Source: JALRBM01 sp964615445 (GTDB lineage: Bacteria > Patescibacteriota > Saccharimonadia > Saccharimonadales > Saccharimonadaceae). From it: 23,954 nt of DNA. This document shows positions 5,767 through 13,432 of the stretch, in pieces (position 1 is the first letter of the stretch; every line of letters begins with the position of its first letter). The notes beneath the pieces are model-generated. The model saw nothing but the letters and a program-made list of their open reading frames with translations, ran no database searches and was not told the origin of the DNA. Position numbers and translations under genes: made by a program. The stretch lies in NCBI GenBank assembly GCA_964615445.1, contig CAZTOK010000020.1, forward strand, positions 1 to 23,954, given 5' to 3'.

Positions 5767-6486
5767 TCATTTTTTATTTTGTTGGAGTTCATATGTCGCC
5801 AGTGCAGCCTTAGCTGCTTCTTGTTGAGCCGCTTGCTTACTTGGACCACTTCCTTGCCCCATTAATTTTGCCCCAACAAACGCACCAAGGGTGAACGTTT
5901 TATCGTGATCTGGCCCTACTTCTTCAAGCACTTTGTAAACTGGCGTCTGGTTATCGATTCGCTGCGATACTTCTTGCAACTGCGATTTGGGGTCGCGCCA
6001 ACTGCCACTTTGGAGAATGCCTTCGAGTTTAGAGAGAATGTGTTTTTCAATAAAACGCGCAGCATCTTCATAGCCTCGTTCCAGATAGACAGAGCCAATA
6101 ACCGCCTCAAAAGCATTGGCTAAGATTTGCTGACGAGCACGACGACTGCCATTCTTCTCACCCCGGCTCATGCGCAGTAGTGGCTCGTAACCTAACGCTT
6201 CACCTGCTTCACCAATACTTTCAGTACGGACGAGCGACGCGCGCCAACTAGTGAGTATACCTTCCGGCTCAGTGAAGTTGTTGTAAAGATAATCAGTAAC
6301 CACGAGCTCTAGCACAGCATCACCTAAAAATTCTAGGCGCTCATTGTGTTCGTTCACGCTTTTTTTGTGCTCATTCACATAGCTGCGATGTGTTAACGCT
6401 GTAATGAGATAGTCGATATTTTTATATTCAAACCCTAATTTTTCACGGGCGAATTCTTGGTATGGTGCGACCTGCATCCCACTCAT
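5767..6486 (-). CDS. rnc: Ribonuclease III
   Basis: Double-strand-specific endoribonuclease that processes rRNA precursors and structured mRNAs. The RNase III signature HNERLEFLGDAVLE lies at residues 47-60 and contains catalytic acidic residues; the second acidic cluster is in NAFEAVIGSVYLERG. A double-stranded-RNA-binding domain fills the C-terminal third (DPKSQLQE to the end, with the KQAAQQEAAKAAL motif). Length 239 aa is normal. The start codon overlaps the stop of the NUDIX gene by one base (TAATG), with GGAGAAG upstream, so the two are translationally coupled. The many long hairpins in this window are potential substrates. Confidence 0.97.
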   Translation of the reverse strand: MSGMQVAPYQEFAREKLGFEYKNIDYLITALTHRSYVNEHKKSVNEHNERLEFLGDAVLELVVTDYLYNNFTEPEGILTSWRASLVRTESIGEAGEALGYEPLLRMSRGEKNGSRRARQQILANAFEAVIGSVYLERGYEDAARFIEKHILSKLEGILQSGSWRDPKSQLQEVSQRIDNQTPVYKVLEEVGPDHDKTFTLGAFVGAKLMGQGSGPSKQAAQQEAAKAALATYELQQNKK

Positions 6487-6980
6487 TATAACTTCTCCTG
6501 TCGGATTTTTTTCATAGCAAGCAGCATAAGCTTACCAATATCTTCGTATTCTATTTCATCGAGTGCATCATGGAATTTAAACCATTTAATGCCGTTCATC
6601 CACTCTTCTTTTTTAATAGCATTGGTATCACCCTTAGCACGTACGAGATAAATTTGTGTGGTCATTAACACAAGGCGATCAACACGGCGGTAACGAAAAT
6701 GGATTTTACCTAGCCAGCTAATTACTTCTGTATCATGCAAACCAGCTTCTTCGCCAATTTCACGCTTAGCGGTTTGTTGGGCTGTTTCACCTTCTTCTAT
6801 ATGGCCCTTTGGAATTGTCCAACGGTTTTTGGCGTCCTGAATAAGAAGTATCTCGATTTCTCCTTCTTTATTGCGACGAAATACCACCCCTCCAGCAGTC
6901 GGCTCACGAACGATTTCCTGAATCGACGGCTTGTGGCGGTTGAAGTACTTTTTAAAGCGCTCAAACTTTGGATTCTGCAT
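6486..6980 (-). CDS. NUDIX hydrolase
   Basis: A 164-aa protein from the chosen start, MQNPKFERFKKYFN, which has AAGGAG upstream. A complete NUDIX box is visible: GHIEEGETAQQTAKREIGEE followed by AG. This Mg-binding motif hydrolyses nucleoside diphosphates linked to another group. The substrate cannot be read from sequence, but a short basic N-terminus followed by TAGGVVFRR resembles the general NUDIX/AP4A-type hydrolases. The gene overlaps the nusB 3' end by about 20 nt and abuts rnc, so it is an internal operon gene. A further NUDIX domain lies inside LeuRS in this same window. Confidence 0.93.
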   Translation of the reverse strand: MQNPKFERFKKYFNRHKPSIQEIVREPTAGGVVFRRNKEGEIEILLIQDAKNRWTIPKGHIEEGETAQQTAKREIGEEAGLHDTEVISWLGKIHFRYRRVDRLVLMTTQIYLVRAKGDTNAIKKEEWMNGIKWFKFHDALDEIEYEDIGKLMLLAMKKIRQEKL

Positions 6981-7422
6981 GCTCTGATTCTCCTTCCACA
7001 AGTGTACGGTAGGCAGTGCCAAGCACCCCGTTGATAAACTTGCTTGAGTTATCAGAACCAAAGGCTTTGGCGAGCTCTACCGCCTCGTTGATAGCAACTT
7101 TTGGCGGAACAATTTTTGCGAGGTGAAGCAATTCATAAAGGCCAATGCGCAGAATGGTGCGATCAATACGAGCGATCTGTTCGATTGGCCAATCTGGGGC
7201 AATAGGCTGGATTTTTCCGTCAAGATCTGCTTGGTCGGCAATAACTCCTTTTACAAGGTCGATAACAAACTGCTTGTCTTGGATGGCGGTGTCGTAACGA
7301 TCGAGATTGCGACTAAGGATTTCATCAATATCAACAGAGGAATCCTCTGATCCAACACGAAATTCATACTCGTAGAGGCTTTGCAGTGCGACGATACGTC
7401 CAAGATGACGGTTAGAGGCCAT
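6961..7422 (-). CDS. nusB: Transcription antitermination factor NusB
   Basis: NusB binds boxA RNA with ribosomal protein S10 and supports rRNA transcription antitermination. The N-terminal ASNRHLGRIVALQSLYEYEF region and the diagnostic C-terminal AINEAVELAKAFGSDNSSKF block are both present, giving a full-length 153-aa protein. It sits second in the rpmF-nusB-nudix-rnc operon, grouping translation and RNA-processing functions. Start at ATG 7422; the ribosome site is not strong. Confidence 0.96.
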   Translation of the reverse strand: MASNRHLGRIVALQSLYEYEFRVGSEDSSVDIDEILSRNLDRYDTAIQDKQFVIDLVKGVIADQADLDGKIQPIAPDWPIEQIARIDRTILRIGLYELLHLAKIVPPKVAINEAVELAKAFGSDNSSKFINGVLGTAYRTLVEGESEHAESKV

Positions 7423-7480
7423 GGTGCTTTGGTTCTTTCTTTTTGACTAAATGTTTAAGAACACCGCTCTAAAAGAGAGG

Positions 7481-7681
7481 CTATTTTTTGGTAGCTGGTT
7501 TTGTAACTTTGGCGGCTTTTTTAGCAGGTGCAGTAGTAGCTTTTTTCTTACCAGTTTCATTCTTGGTAGTTACTACTTTTACTGGTGATTTGCCATTAAC
7601 ACGACGAGCGAGTTTGAGTAGTAAGTGACTGCGACGCAGACCAGTTTTTCGGGGGCTGCTTTGCTTTTTTGGCTGTGCCAT
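7481..7681 (-). CDS. rpmF: Ribosomal protein bL32-like, without zinc ribbon
   Basis: A 66-aa, very basic protein beginning MAQPKKQSSPRKTGLRRSHL, which matches the bL32 N-terminal pattern (MAxPK...S...R..RR.H). Its position before nusB and rnc also fits rpmF. The C-terminal half that normally carries the CxxC/CxxC zinc ribbon is absent: there are no cysteines, and instead there is a Lys/Ala/Thr/Pro-rich tail. AAGGAGATC precedes the ATG. Identification rests on the N-terminus and context; a small basic ribosome-associated protein of another kind is the alternative. Confidence 0.8.
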   Translation of the reverse strand: MAQPKKQSSPRKTGLRRSHLLLKLARRVNGKSPVKVVTTKNETGKKKATTAPAKKAAKVTKPATKK

Positions 7682-7723
7682 GAAAAGATCTCCTTTTAGG
7701 GTGTGTAATAAAACTTTAAGAAT

Positions 7724-7752
7724 AGTATAGCGGAAGGGGGATAATTTCTCAA
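7724..7752 (-). promoter_or_regulatory. Promoter of the rpmF-nusB-nudix-rnc operon
   Basis: Minus strand: TTGAGA (7747-7752) and TATACT (7724-7729) with a 17-nt spacer. The -35 box lies only 7 nt past the 19-bp palindrome that ends orphan unit D. Confidence 0.72.
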
Positions 7753-7759
7753 GAGCTTC

Positions 7760-7800
7760 GTAAGTGGCTGTCTGCGGACATTCCGCAGACAGCCACTTAC
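7760..7800 (-). terminator. Perfect 19-bp hairpin after orphan unit D
   Basis: GTAAGTGGCTGTCTGCGGA (7760-7778) and its exact complement (7782-7800) enclose a 3-nt loop. There is no U-run on either side. It follows the 45-aa gene and is adjacent to the rpmF promoter, where it would block read-through or act as an mRNA 3' stabiliser and RNase III site. Confidence 0.7.
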
Positions 7801-7811
7801 CTATGCACTAG

Positions 7812-7949
7812 CTATTCATCGACAGGCAGATCATCCTGACGGTTCTGCCGGTTCTGTTCAGCGACCTCCTGGTCGTGAGGGCCGGGCGCGCCCTCCATAT
7901 CATCGGGCGGACGTGTGTTGATGCCACCCGGAATGTACGGCCGAGACAT
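7812..7949 (-). CDS. 45-aa hydrophilic protein (GC-rich orphan unit D)
   Basis: A very short gene supported by complete expression signals: promoter TTGATG-17-TATAAA, AAGGGG 7 nt before ATG, and a perfect 19-bp hairpin after the stop. The peptide starts MSRPYIPGGINTRPPDDMEG and continues with a Gln/Asn/Arg/Asp-rich stretch ending DLPVDE. It has Pro and Gly near the start and no hydrophobic core, so it is probably disordered or needs a partner. Twenty-nine of 45 sense codons end in G or C. No family recognised. It sits between leuS and the rpmF operon on the same strand. Confidence 0.72.
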   Translation of the reverse strand: MSRPYIPGGINTRPPDDMEGAPGPHDQEVAEQNRQNRQDDLPVDE

Positions 7950-7990
7950 GGCAATCCCCTTCGTCAAATTAACATGACAGTGCGCTATCT

Positions 7991-8019
7991 TTTATAACAC
8001 ATCAATATACGCACATCAA
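7991..8019 (-). promoter_or_regulatory. Promoter of orphan unit D
   Basis: Minus strand: TTGATG (8014-8019) and TATAAA (7991-7996), 17-nt spacer, directly after the leuS stop. Confidence 0.72.
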
Positions 8020-8029
8020 GTGTATATAT

Positions 8030-10945
8030 TTATATGACGATATTCACTAAGCGACCAGAGACATAAATTACCTTCTTTGGTTCTTTGTCTTCTAGGAATT
8101 TTATGACATTTTCTTCATGTAAGGCTTGGTGTTTAATCTCTTCTTCATCTGTGATTTTATCGACAAGGAGTTTGGCGCGCACTTTGCCATTTACCTGTAC
8201 AATAATAGTCATTTCGTCTTTTTGCAGGTATGCTTCATCCCACCTTGGCCAGGTATCAACGTGGATAGTTGAAGTGTTACCAAGCTGGTGCCATAGCTCT
8301 TCGGTAATATGTGGAGCAAATGGTGCAAGTACTTTTAGCAGCGACTCAATAGCAAATGTCCATGCACTTGATTTGCCTATACCATACGTTTCTTTTAGCT
8401 TGTAGTAGCTATTAACGGTCTCCATCATGGTAGAAATAGCCGTGTTGAACTTTTCATTTTCAATGTCTTCAGTGACTTTTTTGACGGTTTTATGAGCGAT
8501 GGAAAGAATATCTTTTGCTGTTTTTTCGTCGAGCGGTAGATCACCAGCTTCGAGATATTCTTGGGTAAGATTCCAGATGCGGCTAAGGAAGCGGTATGTT
8601 CCAGGTACACCGCGTACATCCCACGGTGCTTCGATATCGTAGGGAGCGATAAACATTTCGTACACACGGAGACTATCGGCGCCATAGCCGCTATCCATAA
8701 TTTCAAGCGGATCGATGACGTTACCGCGCGATTTGCTCATTTTAGTGCCATCTGCCGCCAAAATATAGGCGTTATACATCATGCGCTTAAAAGGCTCAGG
8801 ATGGGACGTCCAGCCCTGTTTGTGAAAGAAACGCGTCCAAAAACGAGCATACAGTAAGTGGGCAACGGCATGGTCGGCGCCATTATAATAGTCAACCGGA
8901 CCCCAGTATGCTTCGGCAGTTGGCTCCCATGCTTTTTGATCGTTAAACGGATCGATATAACGCAGGAAATACCAACTACTACAAGCATATCCATCAAGTG
9001 TATCAGTCTCACGCTTGGCTGGACCACCACAAGTAGGACACGTAGTGTTTACCCAGTCGATAACACCAGCGAGGACAGAGGTTGCGCCGCCCTTTGGTTT
9101 GTATTCTTCAACATCTGGCAAAATAACAGGAAGTTGATCATCCGGAACGGCCACGGCGCCATCTTTTTCACAGTGGACAATCGGGATCGGTGCACCCCAA
9201 TAGCGCTGACGACTGATAAGCCAGTCACGCATTTTATAGGTGATTTTACTGCGACCAATGTTTTGCTGTTCAAGCCAGGCCACAATCTCTTCTCGGGCCT
9301 CTTCGGTACGCATACCATCAAACTCACCAGAATTGATAAGAATGCCTTCACCTGTATATAATTGCTGACGATATATTTCGTTTTTGTCGTAGGCTTTAGC
9401 TGCCTCAACTGCGCGCTGAATACCTTCATGCCAGTGACCTGCGCCGCCATCTGGTTGCGTACGCTTTAAGAGTTCTTCGCCTGTTGTCCAGTACGGCACA
9501 AAGTTTTCGTGCGCTTCAAGTGCCTGCTCACCCTGGCGATTGCTATCGACAATGGCGAGAAAGTTATATCCTTTTGAACGGCGATTGCTATCTTTGTTAC
9601 TGTTGTAGTAATACGAATATACTGGTGCGCCAAGTGGAATCATAGCTTCAACATCGACAAATCCAGCTTCTTCACGGAGCTCGCGGTAGGCAGTTTGCTC
9701 AAATGTTTCGCCTTGTTCGCGTCCACCTGATACAAGCCAACCTTTTTCGTTACGAGCATTGGTTAGACCCATGAATTGTTTTATTCGAGGATCGTACGCA
9801 ATAACCACTACACCTTCAACTTCTTTTGCATCTGGCAGTTCTTCGCCAAAATCTTGGGCAATGACATCTTTGACTGCAAGGTTAAACTTCTCGGCAAATG
9901 CAAAGTCGCGTTCATCGTGAGCTGGTACAGCCATAAGGGCACCAGCACCGTAATTTGCAAGCACATAATCGCTAAGCCATATGGGTATTTTTTTGCCGGT
10001 TGTTGGGTTAGTTGCATAGCTGCCTGTAAACACTCCTGTTTTTTCACGCGAATCGTTCATGCGCTCAATTTCAGACTTGCGGGCAGCCTCCATAATATAG
10101 GCCTCGACTGCCTCTTTAGCGTCATCTGTTGCAAGTGCACGAGATAGCTTATGTTCTGGCGCAAGCACCAAAAAGGTCGCGCCAAACAGTGTGTCAGGGC
10201 GAGTCGTGAATACAGTGATAGTCTCTTGGCGACCATCGACAGCAAAGTCGATTTCTGCACCTTGTGACTTGCCGATCCAGTTCTTTTGCATTACTTTTAC
10301 AGATTCAGTCCAATCAAGATCATCCGTCGCCTCAAGCATTTCATCGGCATATTCGGTAATCTTGAAGAACCATTGTTTCAAGTTCTTTTTAGTGACAGGA
10401 TTACCGCAGCGCCAACATTTGCCGCCTTCGACTTGCTCGTTCGCAAGCACAGTTTGATCTGTTTCACACCACCACTGCGGGCTTTCTTTTTGATACGCCA
10501 GGTCATTTTTATAGAGTTGGTTAAAAATCCACTGCGTCCATTTGTAATACTCTGGGTCGGCCGTACTAATTTCTTTTGACCAGTCGTAACTGAACCCAAG
10601 GCGTTTGAGTTGTTTTTTGAAGTGCACTTTGGCTTCATCGTGCGCTTCGCGCGGTTTTTTACCTACCTTGATAGCGTAGTTTTCAACCGGGAGGCCAAAT
10701 GAATCCCATCCGATAGGATGATAGGCATTATACCCCTGTTGGCGCTTAGCTCGCACTTTAATATCACTAAACTGAAATGTGCGCCCGTGACCAATATGAA
10801 TTCCGGCACCTGTAATACCCGGCAGCATACTAAAAGCGTAGTATTTTGGTTTGGCGTGATTACTGAGGTCTACTTTGTATGTGCCTTCTCGTTCCCACGT
10901 TTCTTGCCATTTTTGTTCAATTTCGGTCGGATTGTAGCGCTTCAT
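8030..10945 (-). CDS. leuS: Leucyl-tRNA synthetase with a NUDIX domain inserted in the editing region
   Basis: A class Ia aminoacyl-tRNA synthetase that charges tRNA-Leu and edits mischarged products. At 971 aa it is longer than usual (about 800-880). Visible are the HIGH motif at residues 50-53, a CP-region Cys cluster (CETD...CWRCG, 160-181), the CP1 editing domain with TTRPDTLFGA (247-256) and the conserved Asp in PAHDERD (341-347), a second Cys pair (CPTCG), and KMSKS at 735-739. About 160 residues (roughly 365-525) lie between the editing core and the conserved YTGEGILINSGEFDG and contain a full NUDIX box (residues 407-429) with RELREEAGF. ATG 10945 is preceded by an extended TGCTATACT -10 box 9 nt away, so the leader is minimal. 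The inserted domain keeps the metal-binding glutamates and is likely active. Confidence 0.97.
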   Translation of the reverse strand: MKRYNPTEIEQKWQETWEREGTYKVDLSNHAKPKYYAFSMLPGITGAGIHIGHGRTFQFSDIKVRAKRQQGYNAYHPIGWDSFGLPVENYAIKVGKKPREAHDEAKVHFKKQLKRLGFSYDWSKEISTADPEYYKWTQWIFNQLYKNDLAYQKESPQWWCETDQTVLANEQVEGGKCWRCGNPVTKKNLKQWFFKITEYADEMLEATDDLDWTESVKVMQKNWIGKSQGAEIDFAVDGRQETITVFTTRPDTLFGATFLVLAPEHKLSRALATDDAKEAVEAYIMEAARKSEIERMNDSREKTGVFTGSYATNPTTGKKIPIWLSDYVLANYGAGALMAVPAHDERDFAFAEKFNLAVKDVIAQDFGEELPDAKEVEGVVVIAYDPRIKQFMGLTNARNEKGWLVSGGREQGETFEQTAYRELREEAGFVDVEAMIPLGAPVYSYYYNSNKDSNRRSKGYNFLAIVDSNRQGEQALEAHENFVPYWTTGEELLKRTQPDGGAGHWHEGIQRAVEAAKAYDKNEIYRQQLYTGEGILINSGEFDGMRTEEAREEIVAWLEQQNIGRSKITYKMRDWLISRQRYWGAPIPIVHCEKDGAVAVPDDQLPVILPDVEEYKPKGGATSVLAGVIDWVNTTCPTCGGPAKRETDTLDGYACSSWYFLRYIDPFNDQKAWEPTAEAYWGPVDYYNGADHAVAHLLYARFWTRFFHKQGWTSHPEPFKRMMYNAYILAADGTKMSKSRGNVIDPLEIMDSGYGADSLRVYEMFIAPYDIEAPWDVRGVPGTYRFLSRIWNLTQEYLEAGDLPLDEKTAKDILSIAHKTVKKVTEDIENEKFNTAISTMMETVNSYYKLKETYGIGKSSAWTFAIESLLKVLAPFAPHITEELWHQLGNTSTIHVDTWPRWDEAYLQKDEMTIIVQVNGKVRAKLLVDKITDEEEIKHQALHEENVIKFLEDKEPKKVIYVSGRLVNIVI

Positions 10946-10954
10946 ATATGTATA

Positions 10955-10963
10955 AGTATAGCA
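10955..10963 (-). promoter_or_regulatory. Extended -10 promoter of leuS
   Basis: Minus strand TGCTATACT ends 9 nt before ATG, predicting a leader of only a few nucleotides. No clear -35, but the TGn extension can compensate. Confidence 0.55.
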
Positions 10964-10984
10964 AAATAATCAGTAAATTTTTAA

Positions 10985-11024
10985 ATCCTGAGAGGTTTAA
11001 CCAGCTATGTAAACCTCTCAGGAT
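10985..11024 (-). terminator. Perfect 15-bp hairpin after the 11043-11309 gene
   Basis: ATCCTGAGAGGTTTA (10985-10999) pairs exactly with 11010-11024 around a 10-nt loop. On the minus strand it is followed by AAAAATTTACTG. It separates the small gene from the leuS promoter. Confidence 0.65.
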
Positions 11025-11042
11025 CCCAACTTCAGATTCTAC

Positions 11043-11309
11043 TTAGCAAGCGACGCAGTAGCTATTAATTATCCAAAACGTTTTACCGTCAATTACCGCC
11101 TGCTGGATACCGAAAAGGGCAAGTGAGCCGAGTTTTTCAGCCATTTCAATCCCGTCGACAATTGGAATCCAGTAAAAAGTCCCGTCTTCTTGCGCAGTAC
11201 TTGTGAATTTTCCATGACTTGCAAGTTCACCTGCTACATAATTAAGAAAAGTGACTCCAGGCTGAACCTCACCTGCGCTCAAAGCATCAGGACGAGCAGG
11301 GTTACGCAT
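11043..11309 (-). CDS. 88-aa protein of unknown function
   Basis: A small soluble protein with ordinary codon use for the window. It has hydrophobic beta-like stretches (KTFWIINSYCVAC at the C-terminus) and a Cys-Val-Ala-Cys end that could bind metal or form a disulfide. No signal peptide and no known family. It is a single-gene unit: a promoter TTGATC-17-TAAAAT lies upstream, a weak stem-loop (TAAGAT/ATCTTA, 11326-11350) sits at the transcript start, and a perfect 15-bp hairpin follows the stop. The ribosome site (TAGG) is modest, so the start is less certain. Confidence 0.65.
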   Translation of the reverse strand: MRNPARPDALSAGEVQPGVTFLNYVAGELASHGKFTSTAQEDGTFYWIPIVDGIEMAEKLGSLALFGIQQAVIDGKTFWIINSYCVAC

Positions 11310-11351
11310 AGCTAACCTACTTTCGTAAGATCTGGATTGGAATCATCTTAG

Positions 11352-11380
11352 ATTTTATAATGATTTAGAAGTGTGATCAA
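11352..11380 (-). promoter_or_regulatory. Promoter of the 11043-11309 gene
   Basis: Minus strand: TTGATC (11375-11380) and TAAAAT (11352-11357) with a 17-nt spacer. Confidence 0.6.
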
Positions 11381-11396
11381 ATCATCTATTTTAAGC

Positions 11397-12674
11397 TTAC
11401 TGAAATTTTGAGAAAAACTTTTCTTTAATCTTTAGCCATTGGGGTGACTGGCGAACAAGTTGCGTATCTTCATCCATAACACACAGTACTTTGACAGCTT
11501 CTTCAAGGTAGACATTTCCCTGAGAGCCTTTGGCAAGAATGGCAGCACCTGACTCAGTAACACTGCGTACAAACGCGCCAGCATCAATGGCGGTTTTAAA
11601 GCTTCTTACCTGACACCCTCGGGCACGCGCAGCTGGTGCCAGGTATTTTTCAGCCTCATCGCCGACCGTTACCACCCATGCAAGAAGGCTCGCATCGCAC
11701 ATCTGGCCAAGTTTTTCATGTTCCTCGGCAGAAGTGGCCCCAAGCTCGTTCATGGTGCCAAGAATCGCAATACGCTGCGGCACTTGTAGACTATACAGCG
11801 CCTGAAGTGCCGAGCTCGCTGAAAGCAGTCCGGAATTGTAGGTGTCGTCAATAATAATCGTATTATCAATGCCATGAAGGAGGTTCATACGACCAGGCAC
11901 CGGGCGATACTCGGCAAGACCGGTAGCGATCTCTTGAGCCGACATGCCTAGCTTTACTGCCGCCGCTACAGCACCCATTGTCGGTCTGAGACTATGCTCG
12001 CCTACTACTTTAATAGTAGCGACAAATGGCTCGAACTCTGACGTAATGACCGTCCCGCTATAGCCTTTTTTGACATCAAAATCTTGTTGTTCAAAACGAT
12101 ACTCGGCAAGGCCAGTTGTGCCGTAGGTATCGACATTGCTATTTGTAAGATACTTAGCAAAATCACCATCAATATCATCACGGTTAATAAGGGCGAGTTT
12201 AGAGAAATTCGCTGCTGACAGTTCTTCTTTGGCAACAGCATCCATTGTGCCAAAGTACTCCATATGCTCAGGAGTAACGGCAGTAATTACTGCTACGTCA
12301 GGGCGTAAGTATGCGCCAAAGCGAGCAATATCGCCAATTCTATCGGCGCCAATTTCGGCCACGATGACATCAACACCCGTTGGCTCCTTGATGCGTTCAC
12401 GTGCAGCCGCAAAAACCTGCAGCCATGCGCTGATGCTTTTCACATTTTCAGGATATTCAATACTAAGGATTGAGATGGGTACGCTGAGATGCGTGTTGTG
12501 ATTTCCCTCGTGAAGCGCTACTCTAAAGCGCTGAGAAAGTACTGTCGCGATGGCTCGTTTTGTACTGGTTTTACCAATACTCCCAGCAACGACAACTAGT
12601 TTTACTTCTGAGTGTTTTTGGAAATAGCGACGGACGTACCGCTCGAGTTTTTTCTGAATCAACGTTTTAAACAT
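11397..12674 (-). CDS. MurF-like Mur ligase lacking the N-terminal substrate domain
   Basis: Mur-ligase ATP-binding and C-terminal domains are clear: P-loop GSIGKTSTK at residues 31-39, the EGNHNTHLSVP segment, AEIGADRIGDIARF, TAVTPEHMEYFG, the PGRMNLLHG and IIIDDTYNSG motifs, and a C-terminal GSQGNVYLEE. The last motifs (DDTYN, PGR) fit MurF, which adds D-Ala-D-Ala to the UDP-MurNAc-tripeptide in the cytoplasm. MurF normally has about 80-100 residues before the P-loop forming its UMT-binding domain; here only about 30 residues are present, with a basic short helix. It follows the C39-like peptidase by 12 nt, so the two are an operon. A tRNA-independent amide ligase with another substrate remains possible. 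Confidence 0.88.
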   Translation of the reverse strand: MFKTLIQKKLERYVRRYFQKHSEVKLVVVAGSIGKTSTKRAIATVLSQRFRVALHEGNHNTHLSVPISILSIEYPENVKSISAWLQVFAAARERIKEPTGVDVIVAEIGADRIGDIARFGAYLRPDVAVITAVTPEHMEYFGTMDAVAKEELSAANFSKLALINRDDIDGDFAKYLTNSNVDTYGTTGLAEYRFEQQDFDVKKGYSGTVITSEFEPFVATIKVVGEHSLRPTMGAVAAAVKLGMSAQEIATGLAEYRPVPGRMNLLHGIDNTIIIDDTYNSGLLSASSALQALYSLQVPQRIAILGTMNELGATSAEEHEKLGQMCDASLLAWVVTVGDEAEKYLAPAARARGCQVRSFKTAIDAGAFVRSVTESGAAILAKGSQGNVYLEEAVKVLCVMDEDTQLVRQSPQWLKIKEKFFSKFQ

Positions 12675-12686
12675 ACTTATGTTCTA

Positions 12687-13406
12687 TCATAAACGATTTT
12701 CGGCGTTCATCATAGGCGTGAGTACAATACCACGACCACTAAAAAACTTCTTGAAATCTTTAAAAGACACGGCCGCGTACGCCTGATTGTCCCTTTTTGT
12801 TCCCGATGGATTATGGAAGTACACTTGCTGCTTATCCACGTCATAACCAAGCATGAGTATGAGGTGGCCACCTTTATTTGGCGGCACCGAACGGGGATCG
12901 CGAATCATCGCATTTACAGAAGCGATAACGTACGAACCTTGACTCAAATACATGCACATTTCTTTAAGTAAAAGTGGCGCTACGGGCACTGCTTTTATAT
13001 GAAATTCCTTCGTCATAAACTGACTATATGGCTTATAGACTAACCCATTTGACGTTTCAAGAGGAAAGGTATACCCGCCATATTCGGCACACTTTTTCGC
13101 GAGCGGCACAATAGGAATAACTTCGCCTGTTTGGTGCGCTAGTATCATTTTTGTACATGCCATTCCACAGGCATTCCAACTCCACATTGCGTATTCTTCT
13201 TTTGAACTGGCGCCAGATTTTTTCCAATTTGGATCGCTTTGAGTGTCGATGGTATGTTCAAGAATGGACTGGTTTAGTTCAGGCGACTCCCACTGAGAGA
13301 AATACGGTACATTTTTATGCAAACTCTGCCTAGGAAAAGTCGGGCGTTTTACGGTTTGTCTTGCCGCCTTAATATACGTCTTCATGCGATGTTTTAATGA
13401 AGTCAT
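12687..13406 (-). CDS. C39-family-like cysteine peptidase
   Basis: A 239-aa papain-fold protein of the peptidase C39-like group. The probable catalytic Cys is C80 in WSWNACGMACTKMIL, the His is H181 in KGGHLILMLGYD, and the third residue is N199 in FHNPSG. Such proteins cleave peptides, including bacteriocin leaders, or act on wall peptides and protein substrates. The N-terminus (MTSLKHRMKTYIKAARQTVK) is strongly basic and has no hydrophobic signal segment, so export by the Sec pathway is not predicted. A -10 box (TGCTATGAT) ends 6 nt before ATG, predicting a leaderless mRNA. It is co-transcribed with the MurF-like gene just downstream, pointing to peptidoglycan precursor or wall-peptide metabolism. 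Confidence 0.85.
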   Translation of the reverse strand: MTSLKHRMKTYIKAARQTVKRPTFPRQSLHKNVPYFSQWESPELNQSILEHTIDTQSDPNWKKSGASSKEEYAMWSWNACGMACTKMILAHQTGEVIPIVPLAKKCAEYGGYTFPLETSNGLVYKPYSQFMTKEFHIKAVPVAPLLLKEMCMYLSQGSYVIASVNAMIRDPRSVPPNKGGHLILMLGYDVDKQQVYFHNPSGTKRDNQAYAAVSFKDFKKFFSGRGIVLTPMMNAENRL

Positions 13407-13412
13407 ACTTCT

Positions 13413-13421
13413 ATCATAGCA
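13413..13421 (-). promoter_or_regulatory. Leaderless extended -10 promoter of the C39 peptidase/murF operon
   Basis: Minus strand TGCTATGAT; the -10 box ends 6 nt before the ATG. Confidence 0.6.
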
Positions 13422-13432
13422 GTAACATCTTA

